Origin: Pyxicephalus adspersus
Taxonomy: Eukaryota; Chordata; Amphibia; Anura; Pyxicephalidae
Direction of reading: 5' to 3'
Length of the DNA stretch: 64,000 nucleotides
Assembly: GCF_032062135.1 (NCBI RefSeq)
Contig: NC_092862.1
Coordinates: 44,428,783-44,492,782 of the forward strand
The position numbers were made by a program, and so were the translations under genes. Positions 1 to 13,093 of this stretch are shown here, piece after piece. The first letter of the stretch is position 1, and every line of letters starts with the position of its first letter. The notes under the pieces are model-generated. The model was not told where the DNA came from. It worked only from the letters and a program-made list of their open reading frames with translations, and made no database searches.

Positions 1-100
1 AGTTTGTTCATTCATTCCCGCAGGCAGTTTGTTCATTCATTCCCGCAGGCAGTTTGTTCATTCATTCCCGCAGGCAGTTTGTTCATTCATTCCCGGCAGC
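1..100. repeat. 25-bp minisatellite at window edge
   Basis: Four near-identical head-to-tail copies of a 25-base unit starting agtttgttcattc and ending cgcaggc. The array may continue left of the window. Confidence 0.9.
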
Positions 101-1814
101 CAGCTATGCCAGGATTCCCATGTGCAGCCCGGTGTACATTAGAGAGAAAGTGCAGGAAAGTTTATTTTATTGCAGTGGAGACACAACTTGTCTCTTCTAC
201 CATAAAGAACCTGCCTGCTCACAATTTTTAACTTTAGTTCCACTTTAATAAACACAAGCTGCAAGTATGCTGAGTGTACATTAAATACACAAAGGAATTT
301 TTAAAATGTAAAGGCTACAAGTTCCATAGACATACCACGGGCATTGCTTTTGCTGCCATTTTCCATGGTACTCATAGCTTGGAGAGAGAACAGACATGTC
401 CACTTATTGCATGTTGTGTATTGTACGCTGTGACGGTGTGATTGTCTGTCTGACGGCTTTATCTACATTCTTGATTAATATCAATGTTTACATTCATAGC
501 CTCATGGTGCTGGGTGCAGCTTGTTACCTGCGCTGTACAGAGAAATGACTCGCATTCTACGGCAGTGTATTCTGTACAAGTTGAAAGTTAACAGGTGTAA
601 ACTCAGGTGAACTTTTACAAGGACGTTGATGGTATTCCCTGTGAGATGGGCTCATTCCTTTTCATTAAAACAAAGGGACAATTTATGTTTTTTTATCCTG
701 CTTTACTTGGAATATAAAACATCACAATACGGTTTTAAAACATAAAAGCCTGAAGGCAACTAAACCACGAACAATAATGCAACATTGACGCTTAATAGCT
801 TTAAATACACGGGCTGCATTCATTTACTTTTTACCTGGTGATCTTCACCAATATTTTACCCCCAGTCCAGGAGTGACCGTACTCTTATTTCACTGCATCA
901 ATGGAGGAGTGACGTTGTCACTATTTCCCAACCAGAATTTCTTGCACAATGAACAAATTGTGCCCCTCAGTTCAGACGCTGGCTATCTGTAAAGGCGATG
1001 GTTCTTCCCACTGGCCAGCAATATAAGAGCCATTCTTCCAACTAACCACCACACCAATGTACTGTAAGATGTGGATATTCATTTAGTCCCAGGGTATATT
1101 TACGCGATAGGGACTATAGGTTTGTTCTTAAGTTGAGTTTGTATCTATGTTGGAACAGGTACATTATTTTATTAAATGCAATTAGGACAGATGTTTGTCT
1201 CAACATATTATTAGGCAGCAAGGTGTCAGTTACTGTATAAAATCCTCACTGTGAGTTTATCACAAAGCAAAAATAAAATCCTAATGGAGCCTAGACATTG
1301 ATTACCTTCTGGAGCAAGCTTTGATATGCAAAAATAAATAACTACAGAGTTTGTCTTGGTCCTTAAAGAGTTACAAGAGCTTTCAGAAAGAGCTCACCCC
1401 CCTAAGATCACCCACTTTCATAAAAGATTTCTTCTGCAAGTCATGCAAACCACCGCCACCCCCATCAAGCCTCTGTCCTGCACACAGTGAGCAGGGAAGC
1501 CCTGTTCGTATCTAGGAGTCATCCATATGTCGGTTGTCCTTAACTCAGGGACTACCTGTAACTGCCTGCTTGATCCTTTGTTTCTCAAAGTGTTCTCTTG
1601 CACTATATTAAGGGAATTGTAGGCTGTAATAGATGACATTTTCATCTTTAAATATTCTTTAAATCACATAAACCAAACCCGAATAACGCATTGAATGTGT
1701 GGTTTGTTGGCTGGCCTGAGGCGATTCTGGAGGTTGTGTACGCTGCTTGGTGACTTGGTAAAGTATATTTGTATCCAAAACTTTTAAATAGAATTGAGAA
1801 GAATGAGATTTGGT

Positions 1815-1935
1815 TTTATGGTTTTACTTTTATTAGCGAGATTCCTTCACTTCCTGTCAGGTAAAACTTGTTGTCACAGGACAGGAAGTGAGGAGAAGTT
1901 GCTCTAACTACACATACAGAAAAAACTGAAATTAT
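1815..1935. repeat. interspersed repeat with cacttcctgtc hairpin
   Basis: Inverted arms ttcacttcctgtc and gacaggaagtgag flank a short loop. A similar unit sits at 29655-29760 in NPC1 intron 16. Probably a nonautonomous element; family not identified. Confidence 0.5.
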
Positions 1936-2353
1936 TTAAATGAAAGTTTTTGTGCACAAAGTTTAACTTTAAAGCTTGGCAGTGCTCAAAAGGGATGATT
2001 TATTTTTCATCCTGCTTGTAGAAGAAAAATATAGGTTCTGTGAGCTTCACAGGAAGCAGTGGTGGGGCTCGGTGATGTTACAATAATTCTGACTTCACTT
2101 ACTTATGGTCCCCCGACCAGGGACAAGCCTGATACAAGATCTGAGGGTATTCTTTTATAACGTCATTGCCTTGTTTCAGCTCACTTGGTAATGAACTCAG
2201 ACATATGATGTAAAGAAATCTCCAATGATAGTTTCTATTATTCTATCCTCATTTTATTTTAAATAAAAAGGTAAATATTTATGTATAGTACATATATATT
2301 ATACATTTTTATTTTTTTATTTGTTGTATCTTAGTTGCTTCTATCTATCTATC

Positions 2354-2497
2354 TTTATTATTAAACAGGATTTATATAGCGCCAACATATTACGCAGTGC
2401 TGTACATTAAATAGGGATTGCAAATGACAGACTAATACAGACGGTGACACAGGAGGAGAGGATTCTGCCCTGAAGAGCTTACAATCTAGGAGATGGG
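2354..2497 (-). repeat. SINE fragment, 3' part, - orientation
   Basis: TTATT tail on the left, then tatatagcgccaacatatta and gagcttacaatctagg on the right. Matches the tail half of the fuller SINE at 47131-47473; the tRNA-like head is absent. Confidence 0.75.
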
Positions 2498-4114
2498 GTA
2501 AGTAACACACATTTGGTATATCAGCAGCACTTTCTTCTGACCCTCAGGCTGGTGAGAAATAGGATATGTCCTCCTCAGCTGACTGTCATGTGCCCAGCAG
2601 TCAGTGCTGACTATTTGTAATTCATAGAGCAGTGTTTGTGCCTGGTCACAGTTTTTTATTTGTTGACTAATACATCTATGGAAGCTTTTTCCAAGCAAAC
2701 ACCCTTTACCCTCTTCATAGCCAGGGAAAATTTGGGTCAGGAAAAGTCTAGGTGTTTTTGTTTCTTGGCACAGACATGTGCAATGTACGTTGGCACAGTG
2801 TTGCCATCCATCTCTCTGCATGTGATGGGGTTGCAGTCCATGCCATTGCCTGTGCATTAAAGAGGCACATAAACAGATATTATCAGCGGGTCTGAGGAGT
2901 AGAAGTCTGTCACATAGTGACCAATATCTGCACTTGTACATAATTAATGGCTATACAGAATGCATCAGTAATGAGCAGAACTTTATTCACTGCCAGCACA
3001 ATACAGTAATTATAGCAGAAGTTTCATTCCCTTAAAGAGTGGATTTTCAGTACAGACCTTACGTTTAATGCATGTTAATACAACACAATTGTGTGCAGTG
3101 TTTATAACGCATTTTGGTGCTTTCCTTTTCCTTTAGTTTATAGCAAACCTTCAATGCAACTAACAAGTCTGTTTTCCTGCCGCCATATAAAATGTAACAA
3201 TATGCAAGTAAAAAGTAAAAAAACAAAACGGTAAAGTAACATAAAGGTAAAATAGTTAAATAAAGTTAAAAAGGTCTGTGGAAGATGAGGGTGATGTTTT
3301 TTGTTTTACATGAGCTTCCCTTTTTATTAAATGTGGTGCTGGGGTGCTGGCAAGTCCATGTACCTGAATTTCATCTGGTATCTGCCTCCTATAGTTCTTG
3401 TACAGAATATAAAGTAGCGGAAGGGGCAAATCCAATCGTGTTCAAATAGGAACAGAAAGCAGAGTCAAAGTTTAGTTTATCACCATTCTCCTTTCCATGT
3501 CCACTTGGGGATTTGGCAGCATGACCTGGGATTAGGGGAAGTGGGCTGAAAAATGATGTTTTCAGACTGGGGACATCTGGTGACATAATAGCATAACGGG
3601 GGAAGGGGAATCTCTGAATTAAAGGTAATCATTGTAGCAAACGCAGGTTTGTTATTTTAATTTTAGGTTGATCATTTTTATTTAATAATTTTTGACCGAT
3701 GTGTGTTTTCATAACAGGGTTGGCACATGCAGAACAGGACATAGCATGTATTTTAAATACAGCTCTGTTTTTCGTTTTAAATATGTGTACGTACTCATTG
3801 CCCAGATCACATACACTAGAGTTCATGAGACAAACAGTAACTACAACAAAGTATTTGTCACAGTAGAGGCAATATTAGATCTTGTTACCCTTCCTGAACA
3901 ATGGTAAACTTACTTTCATTCTTCAGAAGGTAGCGAACTAGAATTTCATTACAGAAAGCTTGGTTTGGGCAGCAAATACTTTTTCTTTTATTACTGAAAT
4001 AATAAAAAGTTTGCTTTTCTTTTAAGATCAGCTGATTGCATTGCTCACATTTTAGTGAATTGCAAATCATTGTCTGCATCCCCCAAATTTTTTATAGTAA
4101 ATTAGAATGCATTA

Positions 4115-4116
4115 AG

Positions 4117-4156
<40 letters not shown>

Positions 4157-4270
4157 ACAAGATTTATTTAGCGCCAACATATTATGACTGTACAAATAGG
4201 GGTTGCAAATGACAGACTAATACAGACAGTGATACAGGAGGAGAGGACCCTGCCCCGAAGAGCTTACAAT
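4115..4270 (-). repeat. SINE fragment with (ATT)n tail
   Basis: A run of about twelve att units followed by the same agcgccaacatatta ... gaagagcttacaat segment. Head missing. Confidence 0.75.
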
Positions 4271-4992
4271 AGCGTTCTGGTTTAAACCTGATATTATTAT
4301 AGATATATATATATTTGTATATGCTCAAATCTTACACAGTGATACCTCTAGGTCAGAAAACGTAATAACAAAATGCTAAATACAGCAGCAGGCTGTGTGT
4401 AGGGTGAACAATAAATAAATATAAGTTGCAGGATGCTACATAATCATCGCTACACATTGAAGACTTTTAAGAGAATAAGAAACTTTTTGGGTATATTGTT
4501 TATGATATTTATATTATTGTCTCCTAATTTGAGTGCTGATCCTCGTGTTGTTCACCACTTACCCAGTAGAAAAAAAAATCCTTTGAAAACATATACAGAG
4601 GATATGAAGGCTATTGCATTCATCACAAGGCCACTTGAGTCCTATGTTACGAAATGTATAAACTTTCTGCTTACATTGGCAGGAGCTTAGGTTTACATTC
4701 CATTTCTGAGCTTGTGGTTTGGGGTGTTTGAATTTGCAAGTGGAAAGTGAGACTCTTGAGGCCAGGGCCAGGAACAAGTGGCCCAATTTATATTGGGAAT
4801 TATTGAGAAAGGAACAAGTGGATCCCATGTGATCACTTTTACTAGGTGTTGATACATTTCTTTACACAATCCCTCATGGTTACCTGTACCAGTATAGGTG
4901 GTAATATATTTTTAAAGTGCACTTGTACCCAGTTTATAGACACTGAATTATATACATATACCTACAGCTGAGCTTCAGGCAAAAAACATTGC

Positions 4993-5137
4993 AGTTTTCT
5001 CCCCGGCCCCTTTTATCCGGGCTCACCATTCGTCGCATTTTAGTAACCACCCGGCTGTTTTTGGTTGGTTACTAAAGAGTTTGGTCACGATACAGGGGCT
5101 GTCATCCGACTACAGCTTCTTCCCACTCGGCTTTTAA
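4993..5137 (+). repeat. hairpin-centred interspersed repeat, copy 1
   Basis: Has the centre agtaaccacccggctg facing ggttggttact, flanked by ccggccccttttat and acaggggctgtc. Copies at 6791-6927 and, inverted, 11421-11530. Confidence 0.6.
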
Positions 5138-5270
5138 AAATATCTGGCTTAAACACGGTATAGGCTTAATATAGGCAACATGTGTATTCATAGTTAGATC
5201 TTGATGTCCTAGATCTGTGTATTAATCCAGCCTAACTCCTGTGCTTTGCATCTCTGAAGAAGTGTCATGT

Positions 5271-5330
5271 AATCAGCGCTGCATAATACGTTGGCGCTAT
5301 ATAAATCTTTTATTTATAAATAAATCTTTT
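5271..5330 (+). repeat. SINE tail fragment, + orientation
   Basis: Only the last about 60 bases: cagcgctgcataatacgttg, ggcgctatataaat, then an A/T-rich tail. Confidence 0.6.
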
Positions 5331-6790
5331 CTAACCTTTCTAGCTGCCTGTGCTGCAAATGTATTTATTCTCAGATTACCTCCATGGCAAAGACTATAAA
5401 GTATAGTTTAGAAACTGAAGCCCTGTGCTTATTTTAGAAGCCTGAAAACATCTGCTCTCATAGTAAACAAGTTGGGAATTTTGAAGATGAATTTATCCAC
5501 AATGCCTACTCCACTTACTGCACTGCAGTTCTATATAGATGTACTAGCAATGCAGATGACTCCATAGTGGTTACTAAGTTTTTTTTATAATTGGTTCAAG
5601 CTGCAAATATCCTACCTAAAATAGTAGAACACTGCTGTTTTATTGTGTACATCATCCTGCTGTTATGTACTGAGCAATGAAAGTCATAAGTGTATTATTG
5701 TCTTCCCTTCAAAATTGATTCTATTACAAAAATAAATCTTAGCTGTTGTCAGGTCTTTAATGTGTTGTCTTGAAATGTCAGTCCTTTGAATATGATTTTA
5801 TACAGACACCCAGCCATTTTTATAAAGAATGGGATGAATAAGGCTGTGAATAAACTCTTTGTCTCCCAACAGAGCAGAGCTCCTACATCATTTGTCCCTT
5901 TGTGATTTCATGAAGATTGTTTTGTTAGCATGTGAAGCATTCTGTTCAATCCACTCTGGATGCCACACGATTTCTGGAGTTATAGTGGCAGAGATTTAGG
6001 TTTCATGGTTATGCTCCCTTCTGAGACCTTTGCAGTGAATCCAGACACTTAGAAAAGGCTTAGCCCACTTACAACTTTACAAGTCATATTCAAGTACAAT
6101 GTTGTTGCTGTTCTCTTGTAGGTGTAACAGCCCTTGAAATGGTATTTAGCACAGTGGACAACTCCAGTATCTTCTCCAGATAAATCCTTTATTGCGACAT
6201 ATTATAAATGTCTAAGTCACAGTTTACCTAAGTTATCTTTACCAAAACCTGCATTTCAAAACAAATTTTTAGATATAGATGGGAGAAGATGTATGCAGTT
6301 TTCCCTGAAGGTAACCTCTGTTTATTGTTTTTTTTTCTTATCACAAATTGCTCATGTCTGTGACAGGTTTAGTTTGAGTTGTTCATTAAACCTCAGCATA
6401 ACCCTTTGCACAGTTATGTAGTTTAAAAAAAAACTGTAACATAAAGGACTGCAAATAGGCTCAAAAGCTAGAGGTCAAATATATTATGTATTAGTTTCAT
6501 ACACAATTACTTCATACATACAATCATAAAATAAGCGATATTCAGTGTGTATCCCCTTGTTCTGTTGAAACTCACAGAAGTGGGGAACCAAAACTAGACA
6601 AGGTAATTGCTAACACGAATGGCTTTACATGACCGGTTTTCCGTATACATTCCCAACGCTTTTCACCCAGATTGGGCTTCCTCAGGGGTAGGTAACTGTA
6701 TCTGATTAGTGGTCTAAATGTATAGACATTAGATATAAAAGGGTTACAAGTTTGTAAATAAAACAAAACTGCCCTTGATTAAAATTCACT

Positions 6791-6927
6791 GTTCTACCCA
6801 GCTCCTTTTAGCCGGGCACATTACCCGACAATTTTTAGTAACCACTTGGCTGTTTTCCTGTGCTTATTGAAAAGTTGGGTTACAACACAGGGGCTACCAC
6901 TCGCCTACAGTTTCTTCCCACTCACCC
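6791..6927 (+). repeat. hairpin-centred interspersed repeat, copy 2
   Basis: Same order of blocks as copy 1 (agctccttttagccggg, agtaaccacttggctg, acaggggctacc, ttcttcccactc), diverged. Confidence 0.6.
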
Positions 6928-8406
6928 TAAAATGGTGGAGTAATGGTGGAGAATGCTGCAAATTGAATGGATTGTCCCATGTGGGGCTTCTCTAAAAAAA
7001 TTATAAACTCTGAAAGGCAGGCAGAAAATAAATTCCTAGTTAGCAGTATTGCCTCTGGTCTCCTTACAGCTAATATTACTCCAGGATGCATTTATTATCC
7101 CTTGCTCTGTGCTGTATTTCTTTGTTGGGATGGCTATCTTGGTAGAAGCAGGGCTTGGCTGCCTTGTTTTCCAGTCTCCAGCAAAGAGAACAGTGAAATC
7201 TGCAAAGACTATCAACAAGAAGCAGCATTGCCTGAGATCCTACATTGCAGATATACAGCTATGAGGCTGTAGGCGCAGAGAAATCCACACAAAGCTTTTT
7301 CTTGGTACCACTGAGGAACATTTAATATTCTTAGATGTTCCCTGTTACATAGCAAATATTCTTCTTTTGTAATCGTACCAATCCCATGGGTAGAAAAAAA
7401 TGGAGTGCCGTTCAGTTCCCTTTTAATTGGCCTTTATATTTGTACAGTCTAGACTAGTGGGAAAACAGAATTGGATATTGTTAGGCAAAACACCTCTACC
7501 GCCGTTTATCATAAGCGCACATAATTACAACATAACTTCCAATTTCAGAAAAATTCTGAACTATAAACGCAACTTTATGGTCTCTATGCCTCTAATGCCT
7601 CTATGCAAAAGCTTATCTTTGTTTCACCTGTCCTAGTGGTCAGCAATGGCAGTAAGAGCAACCAGGACTTTTCCTCAGAAAGAAACAACAAATTGGCGGA
7701 TTATAAAGGGTGCAAACTGAGCAATTGTCCAGGTCCTCTATCTTCTCCAGGTTCAGCTGGAGATATGAAGTTCTGTAGTCCAGCAGGCAGGCCTGACAAT
7801 TCTGATAGTCTCTTTTGATCAACAAGTATTTTTCTGTCTATTAAATGTGTAGGTTTTTTTAAATGGTATTTTGCCTAGACATAAATATACATCAGCACCC
7901 GTAAATTTCACACTGGAACTGTAAAGTGGGTATACATATGAGGGAAAAATGTAACCTAATAGTTTGTCATTACTAGAGTTATCTGAAAAGCCCTGAAGAG
8001 AGGCTTTCCAATCTGCAATTTTGAAATATTTTATTGAACGACAAATATACATATGGCATTCTTGAAGTGAAGTTGTCATAAAGAAAAAGTAATTATACTA
8101 TACTTGTAAAAATTGGCACCACAAATTTTGTGCACCCCAGACACCTTTTAATCTAGAACACATCCCCATAACCATTTCTCCCCCAAACAACACACACTAC
8201 TAACTTAGTTGGAGAGAATGGAGGCAGGAAAACTTTTGGTAAAACTGTGGTTTTAAAAAAAATGCTTTTTGCATATCTGGAAAGGAATCTGGGACAACCA
8301 GGACATGGTTGGGGGGTGTTAGTATTTAAAGACACTGTTTGCTTTGGAAACCAAAGACAGAAGTAAAAGGAGACAATGTAAATGAGTAAACACAGAATAT
8401 TTTCCA

Positions 8407-8945
8407 TATTTTTCGCCGTATAAGACGCTCCGGAATATAAGACGCACCCAATTTTAAAGGAGGAAAATCTAGAAAAAAGATTCTGAAAGATTATTTCCCT
8501 TCTGATCACTCATGTGCCATTCATACCGGTATTCCCCTTCTGATCACTCATGTGCCATTCAAATTCCCTTTCTGATCACTCTGTACCTTTCAAATTCCCT
8601 TTCTGATCACTCTGTGTCATTCAAACTCCCTTTATGATCACTCTGTCATTCAAATTCCCCTTCTGATCACTCTGTGCTTTTTTTCTATTGTACGGCAGTT
8701 AGGACAGGGAACAGCAGGTGGCGCTGTGCCGGCTTCTTTCGCTTTGCTTTACAGACAGAAGACACGATGCTGGCAGAGGAGAGAAGAGAGACACGCTGCA
8801 GCCAGAGACACACGCAGGATCGGGTATCGGGTGAGTATAATATTTTAAATAATTTTTTTAACACATTTGTCGTATAGGACGCACTAACTTTTCCCCCCAA
8901 GTTTTGGGGAAGAAAAAGTGCGTCTTATATGGCAAAAAATACGGT
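8407..8945. mobile_element. nonautonomous DNA transposon with 'taagacgc' termini
   Basis: Left end tatttttcgccgtataagac; right end is the reverse of a similar sequence (gcgtcttatatggcaaaaaa). Inner copies of the same motif lie near 8430 and 8875. The body carries a tandem repeat (8491-8680) and no transposase. Superfamily not assigned. Confidence 0.6.
8491..8680. repeat. tandem repeat inside the 8.4-kb element
   Basis: About six copies of a 29-38 base unit with core ttctgatcactc and tcattcaaa, imperfect in length. Confidence 0.85.
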
Positions 8946-9900
8946 ACCTGCTTGGGCCGTCTTTATTGGCTAAGTTGCAATGACCAATTTCTGTGCTGCG
9001 TATGCGTGGCTCAGTGTAGCTTGGTAGAACAGATTGGGACTTAGGCTGCATGCATTCTTCAGATAATCGTTGGTGGAAAATTCGACGTGTGTAGCAGTCG
9101 CCCATCATCATTCACTACACTACAGCTGATTTATTGAATGAGAATCTGGAATGATCTATTTGTATGTCAGTGGAAGGAAGCACGTCGGGTTCAGTTCACT
9201 TGTCCTCCCCTCTCTGTAGAACAGAACAAATGCTATGTGCAGAGCTCATTTTATTCATCTGTCACTGGAAACTATCATGAAAGATCATTTTCATCACCAA
9301 GAAAACACATGCATATATATATAATATATATATTTCAGATAAATTTAGAATTTTTAAGTCATTTTCCTAGATCGAATGTGTACTCATCAGGTGTTGTGCG
9401 ACCAACATGCTATTTCCGATTCCTCACAACATTCTGTTTTAGCCCACAGTTCTGAACTAAGAAGTCATCTCAATCAATTTTTCTGTTGACCTCTGCTGAA
9501 CATGACCAAGTCAAAAAGCACAGGGAGCTTGTTATTCATGCAGACTGCAGGAAATGAAATGCCTTGCACACTTCTTCTGGTCTTCTGAGTGTCACATGCT
9601 CTGTATTATTTGCTCCTAAATAACCCCTCTGCTCCTTAACATTCCATAGGAGTTATTCCATACGTGCATACACAATACTAATCTGACTGATCAGCTAGTA
9701 AATGTGTAAGATTATATGTTGATCATATTTACAGGTGATTGTGTCGAGCTGAGACCTTTTACCATCCTGTCCATGTACATCTTGGCCTCATCAGTAGTGT
9801 GGCCTTAAAATCTGTCATGTCTTCTGTTGGACAGATTTGACCTCACAATTGTTTATTCATATGAGAAGCTATAGTATTGTGACATTTGACAGTATAACTT

Positions 9901-9921
9901 ATTATTGTTGTTGTTGTTGTT
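9901..9921. repeat. (TTG)n microsatellite
   Basis: Short run of about six ttg units with slight irregularity, in probable NPC1 intron 1. Confidence 0.7.
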
Positions 9922-11420
9922 TATAATCACAAAGTTCATAACTGATCAGATATGTTGCTTGAACTTGCTGAACATATCTGTGAACTCTTATACTACTTAC
10001 TTAGTTTGCTCTACCACCAGTTTGAGGAAGTTTATGTGTAGGGAGCCTTTAACCCTTTCCTAATCCAAAGGTCATATAAGTTTTTTCCCGTATGATCATC
10101 TTGCAGAAAACTGTACACATTCAGTTCCTTTCTGTACATGTTATCATATGGCATGTAGTTTATTGCCAACACTCTTAGGTTTTCTGTCCCATAGGCAGCG
10201 GGAATAAATCTCCCCAAGTCTGTGACATTTCCCTTTAAATTGTCACTGGAACAGATATCCAAAATGGAAAAAAATTTCCCTCACCTCTTGCTTTGGAAAT
10301 TACATAACATTTTTAGAAATCCAAGGTGACAGGGTCAGCAGGAACTTCTAGGGACATAGACAGCAGTAAAAATATTACAGAATATTTACCCCTTCTCTAC
10401 CTTATTCGTTATGCTTGTCATGCGTGTCCAGGGGTCCCCCAAGGTCACCACCATGTTGGATTGTTGAATGACCACTGTACACTCCTATGGAGGAAAGCAC
10501 AGTGGGATGTTACACACTCGCTCCCCATTGACTAGAACGGTGGTGCTGTTTGTTTCCAGTGACAAACCTCTTACGTCTGTCTGACGTCTGCACGGGGTTT
10601 AGAGGTAGCTGCTGGCCATGCAGTTTTTCTATCTCCTCACGGCTGTGTTTACATTGGTTTATTAGGCCTTGAAAATCCTGCTAGTGACAGCCGTTTGGGT
10701 CCAAAAGTACACAGCTCTTATCAAGAGTGACATGATGGCTTATGGAGATAATGCCCATGTCTGAGGCGGTCATTTATTTTGTGGCATAGTTTGCATTCCA
10801 TGTATATTCACAGGATTTAGAGCATCTCTAATTGTATTCACCCATAATTGGACCTGAACCAATATATGTGTAAAGTTTCCTCTTTATTGTTTGTTTTTTG
10901 TAGAGTTTAGCATTACAGGTCCACCAGGTTCAGAATTCAGAATAAAATGACTGAGATTGTAGGGACGTTTGCAACTTCCTCAAACTGTTCTTTTTGTAGA
11001 TGTTCGTCCTGCGGAATTGATAACTTTGACAGATATGGTTCCATCTGTTGCTCTTTGTATTTTCTCATACTGCAAGGTTTTCGCTAATTCTTAGTCAATG
11101 CACATTTATAGAAATGTTGTATTGCTCACATCATGAAGGTTTAACCAGTGTCAGAAGCCTTCACCATCCAAATTTAACTTGTGATGAACTAATTAATGAG
11201 AGGCTACTGATTACAAATCACATCTTAAAGAGTTCAATACACAAAGAGATACAAGTAGCTACATTTATATGCAAATTCCAGTGTTTGCTCTATACCAATC
11301 TTTGGTTCTCCTGTTTCCTGCTGGACTTCTTTATTAATGTAAAAAGGCATCTTGTTGGCCTGCAGGAAATTCATGGGGTAAGTGTATCATGTCTGTGTTC
11401 AGCCCAAGCATTCTTTTAAG

Positions 11421-11530
11421 CCAGGTGACAGCCCAGCTGTTCAATAACCACCCAAAAACAGCTGGGTGGTTACTGAAAAGTGTTGGGTGGTGCGCCCTTC
11501 TAAAAGGGGCTGGGGAGAACCCTGCATCTG
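11421..11530 (-). repeat. hairpin-centred interspersed repeat, copy 3
   Basis: Inverted copy. The two arms aataaccacccaaaaacag and ctgggtggttact form a strong hairpin, followed by aaaggggctggggaga. Confidence 0.6.
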
Positions 11531-12970
11531 ATGTTTTTCTGATTTCTATATGTGAGTTGTCTCACTGGCTCTGGCTTCAATATGTTGTAGAGGCAAATTA
11601 CTGATATCTATACTACTTCTGAGCAATCAACTTAGAAAGTATCAAAAACGTTGAATCTGCAAGACAGCCGAACAGCTCATGTTTTCAGAAAAAAAGGTCT
11701 TCAGTGTTGGTCAGTACAGGTTTTCACTAATCAATTGGTGTACTGGTTCTTCTCTGATCCTATCATTTGTTATAACTTTTTCTTGGTGCTTTTTACATTA
11801 CTTTTTTGTTTCAGCCCTTGGCTGCAGAAAAGCCTTGACATCTTTTGTGTTTAGTGAGCAAGACAAATACAAAACTTCCTTGTCATCAACTAAGTAACTG
11901 ATGGAGCCACACATCATGGGTCATGCTTCTTAAGTGATTAGCTAATGCATTTAACTACTGACACATACAGATTTCTGTGACTGTAGCTGTGTTTTTCTTT
12001 GTAGTGTATTCAGCATGAGGAAGAAGAAGTGTAAAAAAATGTAATCTACTGTTTGTTACAGTTTCTGTTTTGCTCCTCATATTACTTTAGAAGTTTTAAA
12101 TGAAGGAAGCAAGATTCTGCTGGGAGCCATGACTCCTCATTAGATGATCTGATGATGATGTGTGGCCAAATCTGGAGGATCTGGTTGTCGCCAGAGATCA
12201 AAGAAAATGTGTTGATCATGCTCTCACAGCGTACAATCCTAATTAAGTTACTTCAGTACATCTACTTGTATTTTTATACAATATCTGAATGCGGGTAGAA
12301 AATCCGGATGGTAACCCTATACAAGCAGAATATTAGCAAATTATGCCAGTAATGACTTTTTTTTTAAAGCTGGACATATTGTACCCTGGCATGTTTTAAC
12401 TATTTGGGGTATTGGGGTCCTATAACTTTTTAAAATAAGTAGTAATTGCCTTGGTGCATTAAATTACATACCAAGGCAATAAGTTTGCTTACAATATATT
12501 TTTGAGGTTTCTCTTGCAGTTATTTTGATGTTAGTTGAATAGCTGTCCAGCTCTAGAGACCTTAAACAAGCCCACATCAACTGAACATTTCTTTGTTCAT
12601 GTTCAAAAAAGTTAATTGGATTGGCATGACTACCGAGAAGCTTGCATTATAGAAAAAACAATGTATTCAATTGAAACTTCTTCATTCTCTCTTTTATTAA
12701 TTTAAGTATGTTTTTCATCCTTTTCATGGGTGTACATGTGTGCACACATATATATATCTACAGCTCTGGTTGCATAGGGCTGCTGTGTCACCTATAGGAA
12801 TAATATGTGAGTTAGTCAGCACATCGAAGCCTTGTACATGTACAGAGGTAGTATGAAGTTTACCATTCAGTACATGATACACGCCATAAATAACAATTCT
12901 CTACATGTTACCAATAATTAAACTAAACTTGCTGTAACTGTCATTAAAATGTGTTTCTTCTTACTTTTAG

Positions 12971-13093
12971 GTTTCTTCCCAGCACTGTGTCTGGTATGGG
13001 GAATGTGGTGAAGCAGAAGGTGGCAAGCGGTACAACTGTGAATACCTCGGTCCTCCAATTCCCTTACCTGAGGAGGGCCATGACTTACTACAG
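12971..13093 (+). CDS. NPC1: NPC1 exon 2
   Basis: 123 nt, phase 0 at both ends, acceptor ttttag, donor gtagga. Begins V-S-S-Q just after the signal peptide, then CVWYGEC, the start of the sterol-binding N-terminal domain. Confidence 0.95.

Larger units (their letters stand above)
1..12970. other. probable NPC1 intron 1 / upstream sequence, no exon found
   Basis: No exon-like match to any protein I know and no CpG island. Holds a 25-bp tandem repeat (1-100), SINE fragments (2354, 4115, 5271), three copies of a hairpin-centred repeat (4993, 6791, 11421) and an inverted-repeat element (8407-8945). The NPC1 signal-peptide exon was searched for by eye and not found, so it is probably further left. 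Confidence 0.6.

Noticed and set aside
2486..2941. 151-codon - strand open frame
   Set aside because: No motif or family recognised, cysteine/histidine-rich but without finger spacing, and it begins inside the SINE-flanking sequence. Likely chance.
8491..8680. CRISPR-like spacing of repeats
   Set aside because: Units vary in length, have no unique spacers, and the genome is eukaryotic.
8674..8877. Candidate NPC1 first exon (GC-richer, ATG followed by a GT)
   Set aside because: The translation is charged, not a signal peptide, and the segment lies inside a mobile element.
10615..10650. Short hydrophobic ATG stretch (MQFFYLLTA) as NPC1 exon 1
   Set aside because: Too short, no CpG-rich promoter around it, weak donor, and no alanine/glutamine ending like that expected before exon 2.
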